DNA from: Humibacillus xanthopallidus
GTDB taxonomy: Bacteria > Actinomycetota > Actinomycetes > Actinomycetales > Dermatophilaceae
Assembly: GCF_006716675.1 (NCBI RefSeq)
Contig: NZ_VFPM01000004.1
Span: forward strand, 1 to 64,000
DNA: 64,000 bases
Direction: 5' to 3'
Shown here: positions 34,159 through 42,467 of the stretch, piece after piece
How positions within the stretch are numbered: position 1 is the stretch's first letter
Layout of the letters: every line of letters starts with the position of its first letter
Notes under the pieces: generated by a model
Told to the model about the DNA's origin: nothing
Seen by the model: only the letters and a program-made list of their open reading frames with translations
The model's database searches: none
Program-made: the position numbers and the translations under genes

Positions 34159-35580
34159 ATGACGAGCAACGACCTGGTCGTGGTGCTTCCGGGGATCACC
34201 GGCAGCACCCTCGGCGTGAGAGGTGCCGACGGCTCGCCCGCCAGCGCGAACCTCATCTGGGCTCCGAGCGCAGGCGCGGTGTGGAGGCTGCTGACCGGGG
34301 GCAACTCCATCCTCAAGAAGGCGCTGCCCGCGGGCATCGGCGACGCCGCGCCCGACGACGGTGTCGAGCCGGTCGCACTCATGCCCGACGTGCACGTGCT
34401 CCCCGGCATCTGGACCCCGATCCGCGGCTACGACGTCCTCATCGACGCGCTCGAGGCGCTCGGCTACAAGCGCGACAACGGGGCCAAGCCACCCAACCTC
34501 ATCGCGTTCCCCTACGACTGGCGCCTGTCCAACCGCTACAACGGCGAGCGGCTGAAGACCGTCGTCGAGCCGGCCCTCGAGCGGTTGCGCGCCCAGGGCG
34601 GCGCCTCGGCGGACGCGCGCATCGTCTTCGTCGTCCACTCGATGGGTGGCCTCGTCGCCCGGTGGTACATCGAGAAGTGCGGTGGCGCCGAGGTGACCCG
34701 CAAGCTCATCACGCTCGGCACGCCCTGGCGGGGCGCGACCGGTGCGCTCGAGCAGCTCGTCAACGGGGTCAAGAAGGGGATCGGCCCGCTCAGCATCGAC
34801 CTCACGGCCTTCTCGCGGAGCATGCCCTCGCTCTACCAGCTGCTGCCGGAGTTCGCGTGCATCAGCACCGCTGGGGGCTACGCCAAGACGACCGAGGTCT
34901 CCGTGCCCAACCTCGACACGGCGATGGTCGCCGACGCGATGGCCTTCCAGATGGACCTGCAGTCCGCCGAGTCGGCCCGTGCGGCGAGCCGCGACATGAC
35001 GCACATGATCGTGGGCATCCGTCAGCCGACGGCGACGACGGTCGAGCTCTCCGGCGGCAAGGCCACGGCCTACCAGAACTTCGGCAGCGACAACGACTAC
35101 GGCGACAGCACCGTGCCGCTCACCGGTGCCGTCGGTCTCGGCGAGGCCCTGGACACGAACATCGTCGTCCGGGTGCCCGAGCAGCACACGAACCTCCAGT
35201 GCAACCAGTTCGTCCTCGACCAGGTGCAGGAGATCCTCACCGCGAAGCCGGTGCGCCGCCGCGAGCTGAAGTCGGTGTCGGTTCGCGCCTCGGTGCCCGA
35301 CCTCGTGACGCAGGGCTCCGGCCTCAAGGTGGCCTTCGACCTCGAGGCCGACGACCCCGACGCCGATCCGCCCAAGGTGCCCGTCACCGTCACGGTGCGC
35401 AGCGCCAAGGGCAAGGTGCTCGCCACGGCGCAGCCCACGCTCCGTGGCGGCCACGGGGTCACGACCTTCGACGACCTCCCTCCCGGTACCCACACGGTCA
35501 CGGTCGACGGGTCGACACCGTCGTCCCTCGTGCGCCCGGTCACCTCCACGGCCGTCGTGTGGCCCAAGCCGGTGACCTGA
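34159..35580 (+). CDS. LCAT-like alpha/beta hydrolase (lecithin:cholesterol acyltransferase family)
   Basis: A 473-residue predicted cytosolic protein with no signal peptide. It opens with V-V-V-L-P-G-I-T-G-S-T-L, the LCAT-type oxyanion region, has F-P-Y-D-W-R (117-122) and the nucleophile elbow V-V-H-S-M-G-G-L-V (Ser161). Candidate acid and base lie in D-N-D-Y-G-D-S-T-V-P and in P-E-Q-H-T-N-L. The last 100 residues form a separate beta-rich domain. The family cleaves or transfers acyl chains of lipids; the substrate here is unknown. The ATG at 34159 follows AGGAGG at a 9-base spacing. The 170 bp upstream is a divergent promoter region shared with the hemerythrin gene. Confidence 0.75.
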   Translation: MTSNDLVVVLPGITGSTLGVRGADGSPASANLIWAPSAGAVWRLLTGGNSILKKALPAGIGDAAPDDGVEPVALMPDVHVLPGIWTPIRGYDVLIDALEALGYKRDNGAKPPNLIAFPYDWRLSNRYNGERLKTVVEPALERLRAQGGASADARIVFVVHSMGGLVARWYIEKCGGAEVTRKLITLGTPWRGATGALEQLVNGVKKGIGPLSIDLTAFSRSMPSLYQLLPEFACISTAGGYAKTTEVSVPNLDTAMVADAMAFQMDLQSAESARAASRDMTHMIVGIRQPTATTVELSGGKATAYQNFGSDNDYGDSTVPLTGAVGLGEALDTNIVVRVPEQHTNLQCNQFVLDQVQEILTAKPVRRRELKSVSVRASVPDLVTQGSGLKVAFDLEADDPDADPPKVPVTVTVRSAKGKVLATAQPTLRGGHGVTTFDDLPPGTHTVTVDGSTPSSLVRPVTSTAVVWPKPVT

Positions 35581-35583
35581 CCC

Positions 35584-35601
35584 TCTCGAGCGGGCTCGAG
35601 A
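35584..35601. terminator. Small hairpin after the LCAT-like gene
   Basis: TCTCGAG-CGGG-CTCGAGA, a perfect 7-bp stem with a 4-nt loop, begins 3 bp after the stop at 35580. It is short but well placed as a terminator or RNA end-protector before the VOC gene. Confidence 0.4.
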
Positions 35602-35661
35602 TGCGACCGCTGTCGGTGGTAGGTGCTTGAGTGGATCAGCACGCGAGACAAGGAGATCCAC

Positions 35662-36081
35662 ATGAGTGACACCGCCCGTGAGACCGACGCCACGGTGAGC
35701 TTCGACTGCATCGCCCTCGACTGCGCAGACCCCGCCGGGGTGGCGCGCTTCTACGCCGACCTCCTCGGCGGCACCGTGAGCGGGGAGGGTGACGACGACG
35801 GCGAGTGGTACGACGTGCTGTGGGACGGGCCGCGCATCTCGACGCAGCTCGCCCCGAACCACGAGTCGCCCGACTGGCCGCGGGGGCAGCAGCAGGCGCA
35901 CCTCGACTTCGTCGTCGCCGACATCGCCGCAGCGCACGAGCGGGTGCTCGCGCTCGGCGGCACGGCCCTCGACCCCGTCGAGCCGCCGCGGCCCGCACCC
36001 GAGCGGGGGTTCCGCGTCTACGCCGACCCCGCGGGCCACCCGTTCTGCCTCTGCCGACCGACCAAGGACGCCTGGGGCTGA
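35662..36081 (+). CDS. VOC-family (glyoxalase/bleomycin-resistance-like) protein
   Basis: A 139-residue two-module VOC fold. It opens with F-D-C-I-A-L-D-C-A-D-P-A-G-V-A-R-F-Y-A and carries H-L-D-F-V-V-A-D, then R-V-Y-A-D-P-A-G-H-P-F-C-L-C, the standard arrangement of this group. It probably binds a metal or a small ligand; family functions range from glyoxalase to antibiotic binding and cannot be separated here. The ATG at 35662 follows AAGGAG; the earlier in-frame start at 35623 lacks an RBS. It is convergent with the arylamine acetyltransferase gene, 44 bp away. Confidence 0.75.
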   Translation: MSDTARETDATVSFDCIALDCADPAGVARFYADLLGGTVSGEGDDDGEWYDVLWDGPRISTQLAPNHESPDWPRGQQQAHLDFVVADIAAAHERVLALGGTALDPVEPPRPAPERGFRVYADPAGHPFCLCRPTKDAWG

Positions 36082-36125
36082 GCAGCGCCCGGCCCACCCT
36101 CCCCGTCGCCCGATGCCGTATGCCG

Positions 36126-37004
36126 TCAGGGCAGCACGATGCCGAAGTGCTCGGACAGCGCTGGGGCCACATCGCTCTCGGCGAGCTCGACCTCGTCGCG
36201 CCGACCGTGCGTCGTCGTGATGAGGCGACACCCGCTGAGGGTCACTCGCCCGGTCGGCGTGAGCCGCGAGGCGACCCGCTGACGCGTGAAGTGGCTGTCC
36301 GGCGAGGTCTGCTGCCAGAGGTTGCGCGGCTCGAAGTCCGAGAGCCGGTGCGCGGTCGTCGTGAAGACGTACTGCGTCTGCCACTCGCCGGCGTCCTGGG
36401 CCTCCGCGTCGTCCTGGTCCTGCGCGCTCCCGGCACCGTCCGCGCGATCCCCGAAACGCCTGGCGCGGCGGCGCTCGCGATAGTGCCACTCGCCCTCGAC
36501 CTGGGCGAGGCCGACGTCCTTGCCGGGCTCGTGCGCCTCGATGCCGTCGCGCAGGGGCAGCGGGTCGATGAAGCCGTCGCCGAAGCCGACGTCGGCCAGC
36601 ACCGCGGCGCCCAGCTCGGGCGAGGTGACGACGAGCGCGAGGTGGTCGAACTCGTCGGTGAGCCCGCCCTCGGCGGTGGCGACCCGGGCGGAGACGAGGT
36701 CGACGGCATACCCCAGCGAGCGCAGCAGCGCGGCGAAGAGCCCGTTCAGCTCGTAGCAGTAGCCGCCGCGCTGGCGGTCGACGACCTTGGCGAGCAGGGA
36801 GGCGAGGTCGAGCCGGATCGGTCGGCGCAGCGCGATGTCGAGGTTCTCGAACGGCACCCGCACGAGGTGGGCACGGTGCAGTGACGCCAGGGCGCCGAGC
36901 GTCGGCGCCTCCGGAGCCGCCACCCCGAGGCGCGCCAGGTAGGCGGCCGCCTCGCCGGGCCGGAGCGAGTCGGTCGCCGCGTCAGTCGTCGTCGAAGAGG
37001 TCAC
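36126..37004 (-). CDS. nat: Arylamine N-acetyltransferase
   Basis: About 292 residues. It has the Cys-His-Asp triad: R-G-G-Y-C-Y-E-L-N (Cys83), F-D-H-L-A-L (His121) and A-D-V-G-F-G-D (Asp138), with the early motif V-P-F-E-N-L-D-I. NAT enzymes move acetyl or propionyl groups from CoA to arylamines or hydrazines; actinobacterial homologues act on isoniazid-like compounds or on lipid and secondary-metabolite precursors. An insert of about 30 charged residues (R-R-R-A-R-R-F to Q-D-Q-D-D-A-E-A-Q) sits in the second half and is unusual. The start is uncertain: GTG at 37004 or TTG at 37025; neither has a strong RBS. It lies head-to-tail after the polymerase gene. Confidence 0.85.
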   Translation of the reverse strand: MTSSTTTDAATDSLRPGEAAAYLARLGVAAPEAPTLGALASLHRAHLVRVPFENLDIALRRPIRLDLASLLAKVVDRQRGGYCYELNGLFAALLRSLGYAVDLVSARVATAEGGLTDEFDHLALVVTSPELGAAVLADVGFGDGFIDPLPLRDGIEAHEPGKDVGLAQVEGEWHYRERRRARRFGDRADGAGSAQDQDDAEAQDAGEWQTQYVFTTTAHRLSDFEPRNLWQQTSPDSHFTRQRVASRLTPTGRVTLSGCRLITTTHGRRDEVELAESDVAPALSEHFGIVLP

Positions 37005-37037
37005 CCCGCCATGGTGTGACCTCAAGGGGGCTCGAGG

Positions 37038-38063
37038 TCAAGACGGTTCCGCGGGCGGGAGGGGCAGGGTCACTCCGACCATCGTCACCCCCCGCCCGTC
37101 CCACTCGTAGGCCGTCTGCTCGAGCAGGCGGGTGGCGGTCGCCCCGACGACCTCGGGGTCGACGGTCGGGGAGGGGAGCGGCCCGCGCTGCTGCACGTGG
37201 GCACCGTCGTCGTAGCGCACGAGGACCTCGATCCGCCGGGGCACGCGCGGAGCTCCGTCGAGAGCGACCACCCGGTGAAGGGCCCGGCCGACGCACTCCT
37301 CGAGGACCCCCTCGACCGTGGAGCGGGTGCGGGTCGACGGCAGCGAGCGGCTCGCACTCACCGAGCGACGTGGCCCCGGCAACCGGATCGTCGCGTCGTC
37401 GGTGCCGTCGGCGATCGAGAGGAGCCGGCGGGCCATGGCAGTCGTCACGATGCGCCCGAGGTCGTCCTCCGACCACCCGTGCAGGTCGGCGACGACGTGC
37501 AGGCCCGCGGCGTGCAGACGCCTCCAGGTCGTCGGACCGACACCCCAGAGCTCGTCGAGACGCAGGCGGGGCCGCACCCGTGACTCGAGCTCGGCATCGA
37601 CGACGACGAGCCCGTCGGGCTTGGCACGCCGGCTCGCGAGCTTGGCCATGAGCTTGGTCCGGCCCACGCCGACCGACACCGGCAGGCCGAGCTCCGCGCG
37701 GGCGACGGCGCGCAGGGCCGCCGCCATGCCCCCGGGGTCGCCGCGGTCGCGACCCGCGACGTCGAGGAAGGCCTCCTCGATCGAACCCGGCTCGACGAGT
37801 GGGGTGAAGCGCCGGAAGATCTCGAACAGCCCGGCCGAGGCGGCCTCGTAGGCTTCCGGGCGGTAGCCGGTGACGAGCACGTGGGGCCATCGGCGACGCA
37901 CCCGGCCGAGCGGCATACCGGCATGGATGCCGAGGGCGCGCGCCTCGTAGGAGGGGCAGGCGACGACCTCGTGCGCGACGACGAGGGGCCGGCCGCGCAG
38001 GCGGGGGTCGTCACGTTGCTCGACGGAGGCGAGGAACGCGTCGGCGTCGGCGTGCAGGATCAC
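37038..38063 (-). CDS. dinB: Y-family DNA polymerase (DinB/Pol IV-like) with altered catalytic motif
   Basis: 341 residues, the usual length. It opens I-L-H-A-D-A-D-A-F-L-A-S-V-E-Q (metal ligands Asp6/Asp8), then C-P-S-Y-E-A-R-A-L-G-I and S-V-G-V-G-R-T-K-L-M-A-K-L-A-S. The second catalytic motif is S-I-E-E-A-F-L-D (94-101) where the family has S-(I/V)-D-E-A: the first carboxylate is Glu96, not Asp. A helix-hairpin-helix-like L-W-G-V-G-P-T-T region and a little-finger domain follow. DinB enzymes perform translesion synthesis. Activity may be changed by the substitution. No LexA box is evident upstream. The next gene upstream is a patatin on the same strand, 100 bp away. Confidence 0.85.
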   Translation of the reverse strand: MILHADADAFLASVEQRDDPRLRGRPLVVAHEVVACPSYEARALGIHAGMPLGRVRRRWPHVLVTGYRPEAYEAASAGLFEIFRRFTPLVEPGSIEEAFLDVAGRDRGDPGGMAAALRAVARAELGLPVSVGVGRTKLMAKLASRRAKPDGLVVVDAELESRVRPRLRLDELWGVGPTTWRRLHAAGLHVVADLHGWSEDDLGRIVTTAMARRLLSIADGTDDATIRLPGPRRSVSASRSLPSTRTRSTVEGVLEECVGRALHRVVALDGAPRVPRRIEVLVRYDDGAHVQQRGPLPSPTVDPEVVGATATRLLEQTAYEWDGRGVTMVGVTLPLPPAEPS

Positions 38064-38163
38064 CCGACCACTGTGACGCGCACCGCTGACAGTGCCGCGC
38101 CGCCGACAGAGCAGCCAGCGCCGACGACGCCCGACGGCGCCGACGACGCCGACGACGGCAGCG

Positions 38164-39270
38164 CTAGTAGCCCGCCTGGTCGAGGGCCTCGCTCGCGAGC
38201 CGCCGCCCGAGGTCGATCATCTCGGCCGCGCGGTGGAAGTCGAGCGTGCGCACCGCGTTGGACGGCACGGTGATGAGCACGTCGGGCGGGTTGCTCGCCA
38301 TCCGGTAGCGCGAGATGAGCGCCGACATCGTCTCGAACGACATGTTGAGCAGGTCGACGAGCCCGATGTCGGCGTTGACGCGCAGCAGGGCGTCGGTCGG
38401 GGTCTGGGTCGTGTCGACCGCGAGGTCGGCGCTCGCGGCCGCGGCCACCGAGATGCCAGGCCGCGCCGCGGGCCCCTCGGCGGCGGGAGCCCGCCCCTCT
38501 GGTGCATCCGTGAGGTGCACGCCGTCGGGGGCGAAGGCCGCGGGATCGAGGTGGTCGGGCTCCTCACGCGCGTGGGTGAACCGCCCGGTGATGGCCCGCA
38601 CCCGCTCCGAGTCGAGCACCTCCGCCGCGCTGCGCCGCAGCCGGGAGGTCCACTCCTCGCGCGGCCGCTGCTCCGACGAGGCCTTGACCGGGGTGGCGGT
38701 GGCCCCCGCGGCCCGCATGCCGGAGAGGGAGACCGCGATCGTGAGGTCGGCGGCGGCCGCCGCGGTGGGCTCGATGGGGACGGGGTTGATGAGCCCGCCG
38801 TCGACGAGGACCCGGCCGTTGATCACCGCCGGGGTGATGACGCCCGGGATCGCGATCGAGGCCCGGATCGCCTTCTCGACCGGTCCGCGCTGGAACCACA
38901 CCTCGCGTCGGGCGTTGATGTCGGTCGCGACGGCGGTGAAGGGGATCGGCAGGCTCTCGATCGTCGCACCGTCGAGGATCTCGCCCACCTTCTGGATGAT
39001 CCGCTCGGCCCGGATGGCGCCACCCGGTGCGGTGATGGAGAGGTCGAGCAGCCGCCACACCTCGCGCTGGCTCAGGCTGCGAGCCCACTCGGTGTAGGCC
39101 TCGAGCCGGCCGGCCGCGGTGACGCCGCCGACGAGCGCGCCCATCGACGTGCCGGCGATCGCGACGACCTCGAACCCGCGCTCGCGCAGCACCTCGATGA
39201 CACCGATGTGCGCGTAGCCCCGAGCGCCCCCCGATCCGAGGACGAGTGCAGCGCGTGCTCCCTCAGCCAC
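38164..39270 (-). CDS. Patatin-like phospholipase family protein
   Basis: 368 residues. The oxyanion motif G-S-G-G-A-R-G (12-18), nucleophile G-T-S-M-G (Ser42) and catalytic D-G-G (Asp157) form the patatin Ser-Asp dyad. The N-terminal half matches the bacterial RssA/YchK-type family. The C-terminal part carries a variable Ala/Pro-rich insert and a helical end (S-F-E-T-M-S-A-L-I-S-R-Y). It is probably an intracellular lipid acyl hydrolase; no signal peptide. The start is GTG at 39270. Partner genes are not obvious. Confidence 0.85.
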   Translation of the reverse strand: MAEGARAALVLGSGGARGYAHIGVIEVLRERGFEVVAIAGTSMGALVGGVTAAGRLEAYTEWARSLSQREVWRLLDLSITAPGGAIRAERIIQKVGEILDGATIESLPIPFTAVATDINARREVWFQRGPVEKAIRASIAIPGVITPAVINGRVLVDGGLINPVPIEPTAAAAADLTIAVSLSGMRAAGATATPVKASSEQRPREEWTSRLRRSAAEVLDSERVRAITGRFTHAREEPDHLDPAAFAPDGVHLTDAPEGRAPAAEGPAARPGISVAAAASADLAVDTTQTPTDALLRVNADIGLVDLLNMSFETMSALISRYRMASNPPDVLITVPSNAVRTLDFHRAAEMIDLGRRLASEALDQAGY

Positions 39271-39411
39271 CCTCCGACCCTACGACGGGCCCGTTGGTCG
39301 GCGCAGGCGCATGCGCGTCACGTCTCAACCTGACACGAACCCGCGACCCGAGGCCGTCCGATGCCACCCCACGCCACTCGACGCCACCCGGCGCTCACGA
39401 CGCCCCCACGC

Positions 39412-40425
39412 TCACGACGCGCCCGGCGCCTCGCCGGGGCGCGGCTCGCGCAGGTAGGTGAACTCCGTCGTGGTGAGCCACTCCCGGTCGGCGATGAGCT
39501 CGATGCCGGTGACCCGCTCGCCGACCACGGTGAAGGAGAAGGCGACCTTCGGCTCGCCGCGCAGCGTCCACACGGCCCCGACCTCGCCGATCCCGCCCGC
39601 GTCGTCGGTGCCCAGGACCGCGAGCCGGGCCGACCTCGCGCCGCCGTTGAAGACCTCGGCCACTCCGGTGCGGCCGCGCACCAGCGCTGCCGCACCCATC
39701 GCCGCGGCGGCCGGGTCGGCGCGCATGACGACGTCGGGGTCGAGCAGCTCGAGCAGGGCGGCGAAGTCGCCGGCCCGTGACGCCGCGAGGAACGCCTCGA
39801 CGACGCGGCGCTGGCGGGCCCGGTCGGCGTCGCACTCCACCTGTGCCGATCGCACCCGGCGTCGGGCGCGGCTCGCGAGCTGTCGGGTCGCCGCGGGGGA
39901 GCGGTCGACGATGTCGGCGATCTCCTCGAAGGGCAGGCCGAAGAGGTCATGCAGCACGAAGGCGAGCCGCTCGGCCGGGGTCAGCGAGTCGAGGACGAGC
40001 AGCAGGGCGACACCGACCGAGTCGGCGAGCTCGGCCTCCTCGGCCGGGTCGGGGGCCACCGTGCGGTCGAGGTGCAGCCGTCCGTCGCGTGACTCGGCGA
40101 CCAGCTCCGAGAGCTCGCTGTCCCAAGCGTCCTCGCGCCGTGCGCTCCGGGAGCGCAGCATGTCGAGGCTGATCCGGGCGACGACCGTCGTCAGCCAGCC
40201 GCCGAGGTTGTCGACCTGGCTCGCGTCCGTGCGCCCGAGCCGCAGCCAGGCCTCCTGCACGGCGTCGTCCGCGTCGCTCGTCGAGCCGAGCACGCGGTAG
40301 GCCACCCCCCGCAGCCGCGCACGGTGCGCCTCGAAGTCCCGCACCACCCAGTCGTGCGAGTCCTCGCCGCCGTCTCCAGTGCCTTCGCCGTCGCCGGTGT
40401 CGTCGCCCCGTTGCGTCGTGTCCAT
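39412..40425 (-). CDS. ECF41-type RNA polymerase sigma factor with C-terminal SnoaL-like domain
   Basis: 337 residues. Sigma region 2 (A-Y-R-V-L-G-S-T-S-D-A-D-D-A-V-Q-E-A-W-L-R) and region 4 (L-T-P-A-E-R-L-A-F-V-L-H-D-L-F-G-L-P-F-E-E-I-A) are followed by a 125-residue SnoaL/NTF2-like domain (from V-V-E-A-F-L-A-A-S-R-A-G-D). That fusion defines the ECF41/SigJ group, in which the fused domain modulates activity in place of an anti-sigma. The ATG at 40425 has a G-rich site upstream. A perfect ECF41-type promoter faces this gene (40492-40518), suggesting autoregulation. ECF41 genes usually adjoin a small oxidoreductase-, epimerase- or carboxymuconolactone-decarboxylase-type target; here the divergent neighbour is a VOC protein. 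Confidence 0.9.
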   Translation of the reverse strand: MDTTQRGDDTGDGEGTGDGGEDSHDWVVRDFEAHRARLRGVAYRVLGSTSDADDAVQEAWLRLGRTDASQVDNLGGWLTTVVARISLDMLRSRSARREDAWDSELSELVAESRDGRLHLDRTVAPDPAEEAELADSVGVALLLVLDSLTPAERLAFVLHDLFGLPFEEIADIVDRSPAATRQLASRARRRVRSAQVECDADRARQRRVVEAFLAASRAGDFAALLELLDPDVVMRADPAAAAMGAAALVRGRTGVAEVFNGGARSARLAVLGTDDAGGIGEVGAVWTLRGEPKVAFSFTVVGERVTGIELIADREWLTTTEFTYLREPRPGEAPGAS

Positions 40426-40456
40426 GAGCCGTCCCGTCCGTGGTGTCGCGTCACGC

Positions 40457-40483
40457 CGTCACATTCTGCGCCCGGCATCCGTC
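40457..40483 (+). promoter_or_regulatory. ECF41-like promoter toward the VOC gene
   Basis: CGTCACA-N16-CGTC on the plus strand differs from the ECF41 consensus TGTCACA-N16-CGTC (as I recall it) in only the first base. It ends 101 bp before the VOC start at 40585. It overlaps no other gene and pairs with the minus-strand promoter next to it. Confidence 0.6.
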
Positions 40484-40491
40484 ACACCTCT

Positions 40492-40518
40492 GACGAGCCG
40501 CAACCGCCGGATGTGACA
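40492..40518 (-). promoter_or_regulatory. ECF41-type promoter toward the sigma factor gene
   Basis: Read on the minus strand: TGTCACA, exactly 16 bases, then CGTC, a full match to the ECF41 consensus. It lies 66 bp upstream of the sigma factor start at 40425, implying autoregulation. Confidence 0.7.
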
Positions 40519-40584
40519 TCGCCCCGGCAGCCCGCCGCACCCACGGCCCAGCAGCCGTCATCCACCGATCACGAGGAGCAGGAC

Positions 40585-40923
40585 ATGACCGCAGTCGACA
40601 CCATCATCTTCCCCGTCGCCGACCTCACGGCCGCCAAGAGTGTCTTCACGACGCTGCTCGGTGCCGAGCCGCACACCGACCAGCCCTACTACGTCGGCTA
40701 CAACGTCGACGGGCAGGAGTTCGCGCTCGACCCCAACGGGCACCGCAAGGGCCTGCGCGGCACCGTGCCCTTCTGGCACGTCGACGACCTCGACGCCTCG
40801 AGTGCGGCCCTCGTCGCCGCGGGAGCCTCCGTCGTGCAGCCCCCGACCGAGGTCGGCGGAGGCCGCCGGACGACGGTCATCGCCGACGCCGACGGCAACC
40901 AGTTCGGTCTCATGCAGGGCTGA
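40585..40923 (+). CDS. VOC-family protein, likely ECF41 target
   Basis: A 112-residue single-module VOC protein (V-A-D-L-T-A-A-K-S-V-F-T-T-L-L-G at the start, D-A-D-G-N-Q-F-G-L-M-Q at the end), matching small glyoxalase-like proteins. The ATG at 40585 has GAGGAG upstream; the open frame back to 40324 runs over the promoter region and the sigma gene, so it is rejected. It is transcribed away from the ECF41 sigma gene, with an ECF41-like promoter between them and a very strong terminator after it, making a single-gene unit. It is probably the regulon's main local target. Substrate unknown. Confidence 0.8.
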   Translation: MTAVDTIIFPVADLTAAKSVFTTLLGAEPHTDQPYYVGYNVDGQEFALDPNGHRKGLRGTVPFWHVDDLDASSAALVAAGASVVQPPTEVGGGRRTTVIADADGNQFGLMQG

Positions 40924-40944
40924 GTCGCCTCCGGCGGAGGAGCC

Positions 40945-40987
40945 GGTATGCCGTCCGGTGGGCACCGCGCCCGCCGGGCGGCATACC
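40945..40987 (+). terminator. 19-bp-stem terminator after the VOC gene
   Basis: Arms 40945-40963 and 40969-40987 pair over 19 positions (two as G-U) with a 5-nt loop, starting 21 bp after the stop. The outer stem is GGTATGCCG/CGGCATACC, the same frequent word as in the terminator at 26178. It separates the ECF41 unit from the LacI locus. Confidence 0.75.
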
Positions 40988-41147
40988 TGTGCCTGGGGTG
41001 GCGCCACGATCCACGAAAGTGGCTGGGAGACAACAGAACTCGCCTGTGGCGTCGTCGGGCCCACACGGCGCAGCACGGTCCGATCCGAGCCTGCTCGCGA
41101 GACGGGGGGTTGCGCAATCCGGACGACATGGGCACCATGGGGAGCGA

Positions 41148-41161
41148 TGTAAGCGCTTACA
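41148..41161. promoter_or_regulatory. LacI-family operator, perfect palindrome
   Basis: TGTAAGCGCTTACA, a 14-bp perfect palindrome with a central CG-type core typical of LacI-family operators, lies 77 bp upstream of the LacI-type gene at 41238. It stands out in this GC-rich DNA. I found no second copy before the ABC genes, so control may act through this site on one long transcript. Confidence 0.75.
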
Positions 41162-41237
41162 CCCCGTCATTCGCCGGGATCGGTGGGTACGGAGAAAGCG
41201 CATTCACGACTCGACGACGAGACGAAGGAGGCGGCAC

Positions 41238-42347
41238 GTGGCGACGACCCCACGCCAACGGCCCGAGCGGGCGGCCCGCCCGTCGACACCGTCCACCGCC
41301 TCGATGCCCGACCCGTCCACGCCGGGGGCGACGCCCGCTGCCGGTGCGACGATCTACTCCGTCGCCGAGCGGGCAGGGGTGTCGATCGCGACGGTCTCGC
41401 GGGTCCTCCAGGGCCGGGCCGTCGTCTCCGAGGCCACCCGCCAGAAGGTGCTCGAGGCCGTCGACGCCCTCCACTACGTGCCGCTGGGCGCCGCGCGCAG
41501 CCTCGCCGTGCGCCATCACGAGGCCTACGGTCTCGTCATCCCGGAGCTGACCGGCCCCTACTACTCCGAGCTGCTCATGGGCTTCGAGACGCGGGCCGCC
41601 GAGCTCGGCCAGAGCGTCATCCTGCTGCTCGCGAACGGCAAGAGCGACGTGCCGAGTGCCGTGGGCCACCTCGCCACGAGGGTCGACGGCATCGCCGTGC
41701 TCGGCTCGGCCGCCGTGCCGCCCACCCTCACCCGCGCCCTGCGCGGCCGCAAACCCGTTGTCGTCATTGCCGGTTCGTCGTCCGACGTGCCCGGTGGCGA
41801 ACGCGTCGAGCTCGTTGCCGCGGAGAACGTCCACAGCTCCGAGCAGCTCACGGCCCACGTCCTCGACCACGGCCGCTCACGCCTGCTCTACGTCGGTGAC
41901 CCGGCCCCGGCGCCCGACATCTCCGAGCGGTATGCCGGCTTCGTCGCCGCGCACACCGCCCGCGGTCTCGACCCGGCCGAGCCGGTGCGCGTGCCCTTCC
42001 TCGAGAGCGAGGGCGTCGCGGTCGCCGACCGCATCCTCTCCGGTGAGCTCGAGGCGGACGCACTCGTGTGCGCCAACGACGAGCTCGCGCTCTCGATCAT
42101 GACCCGACTGCAGGACGCCGGCCGCGACGTGCCCGGTGACATCGCCGTCGTCGGCTGGGACGACGTCATGACCTCGCGCTACGTCCGTCCGGGCATGACG
42201 ACGGTCCGCCAGCCCGTGCACGAGCTCGGGGTGCTCGCCGCGGAGCGGCTCCACCAACGCGTCGACGGCGCAGCGCCGCTGCCGGCCCCCGTCGTGCTGC
42301 CGACCGAGGTGGTGCTGCGCGGCTCGTGCGGCTGCGCGACCCCCTAG
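41238..42347 (+). CDS. LacI-family transcriptional regulator of the glucan-uptake locus
   Basis: 369 residues. A 40-residue Pro/Thr/Ala-rich N-terminal extension precedes the LacI HTH (Y-S-V-A-E-R-A-G-V-S-I-A-T-V-S-R-V-L, about 42-60) and hinge. The sugar-binding core follows (G-L-V-I-P-E-L-T-G-P-Y-Y-S-E-L through D-I-A-V-V-G-W-D-D). The GTG at 41238 has AGGAGG 6 bases upstream. The perfect operator at 41148 suggests autoregulation. Downstream, on the same strand, are the binding protein, two permeases, a glucoamylase-like hydrolase and a GH3 enzyme, which it most likely represses until an oligosaccharide binds. The C-terminus has a C-G-C pair. Confidence 0.85.
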   Translation: MATTPRQRPERAARPSTPSTASMPDPSTPGATPAAGATIYSVAERAGVSIATVSRVLQGRAVVSEATRQKVLEAVDALHYVPLGAARSLAVRHHEAYGLVIPELTGPYYSELLMGFETRAAELGQSVILLLANGKSDVPSAVGHLATRVDGIAVLGSAAVPPTLTRALRGRKPVVVIAGSSSDVPGGERVELVAAENVHSSEQLTAHVLDHGRSRLLYVGDPAPAPDISERYAGFVAAHTARGLDPAEPVRVPFLESEGVAVADRILSGELEADALVCANDELALSIMTRLQDAGRDVPGDIAVVGWDDVMTSRYVRPGMTTVRQPVHELGVLAAERLHQRVDGAAPLPAPVVLPTEVVLRGSCGCATP

Positions 42348-42467
42348 CCCCTCACCGGCGTGGCAGCACCCTGCCAGGCCTCCCCCCGATCCCTTCGACC
42401 CCTGCCGACGCCGAACCCACCTCCACAGGCCCCCAGCCCTCGTGGCACCCAGAAAGTGAGACACCCG

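Noticed and set aside
40324..40584. N-terminal extension of the VOC protein
   Set aside because: It would overlap the sigma factor gene and both ECF41 promoters; the ATG at 40585 has a good RBS.
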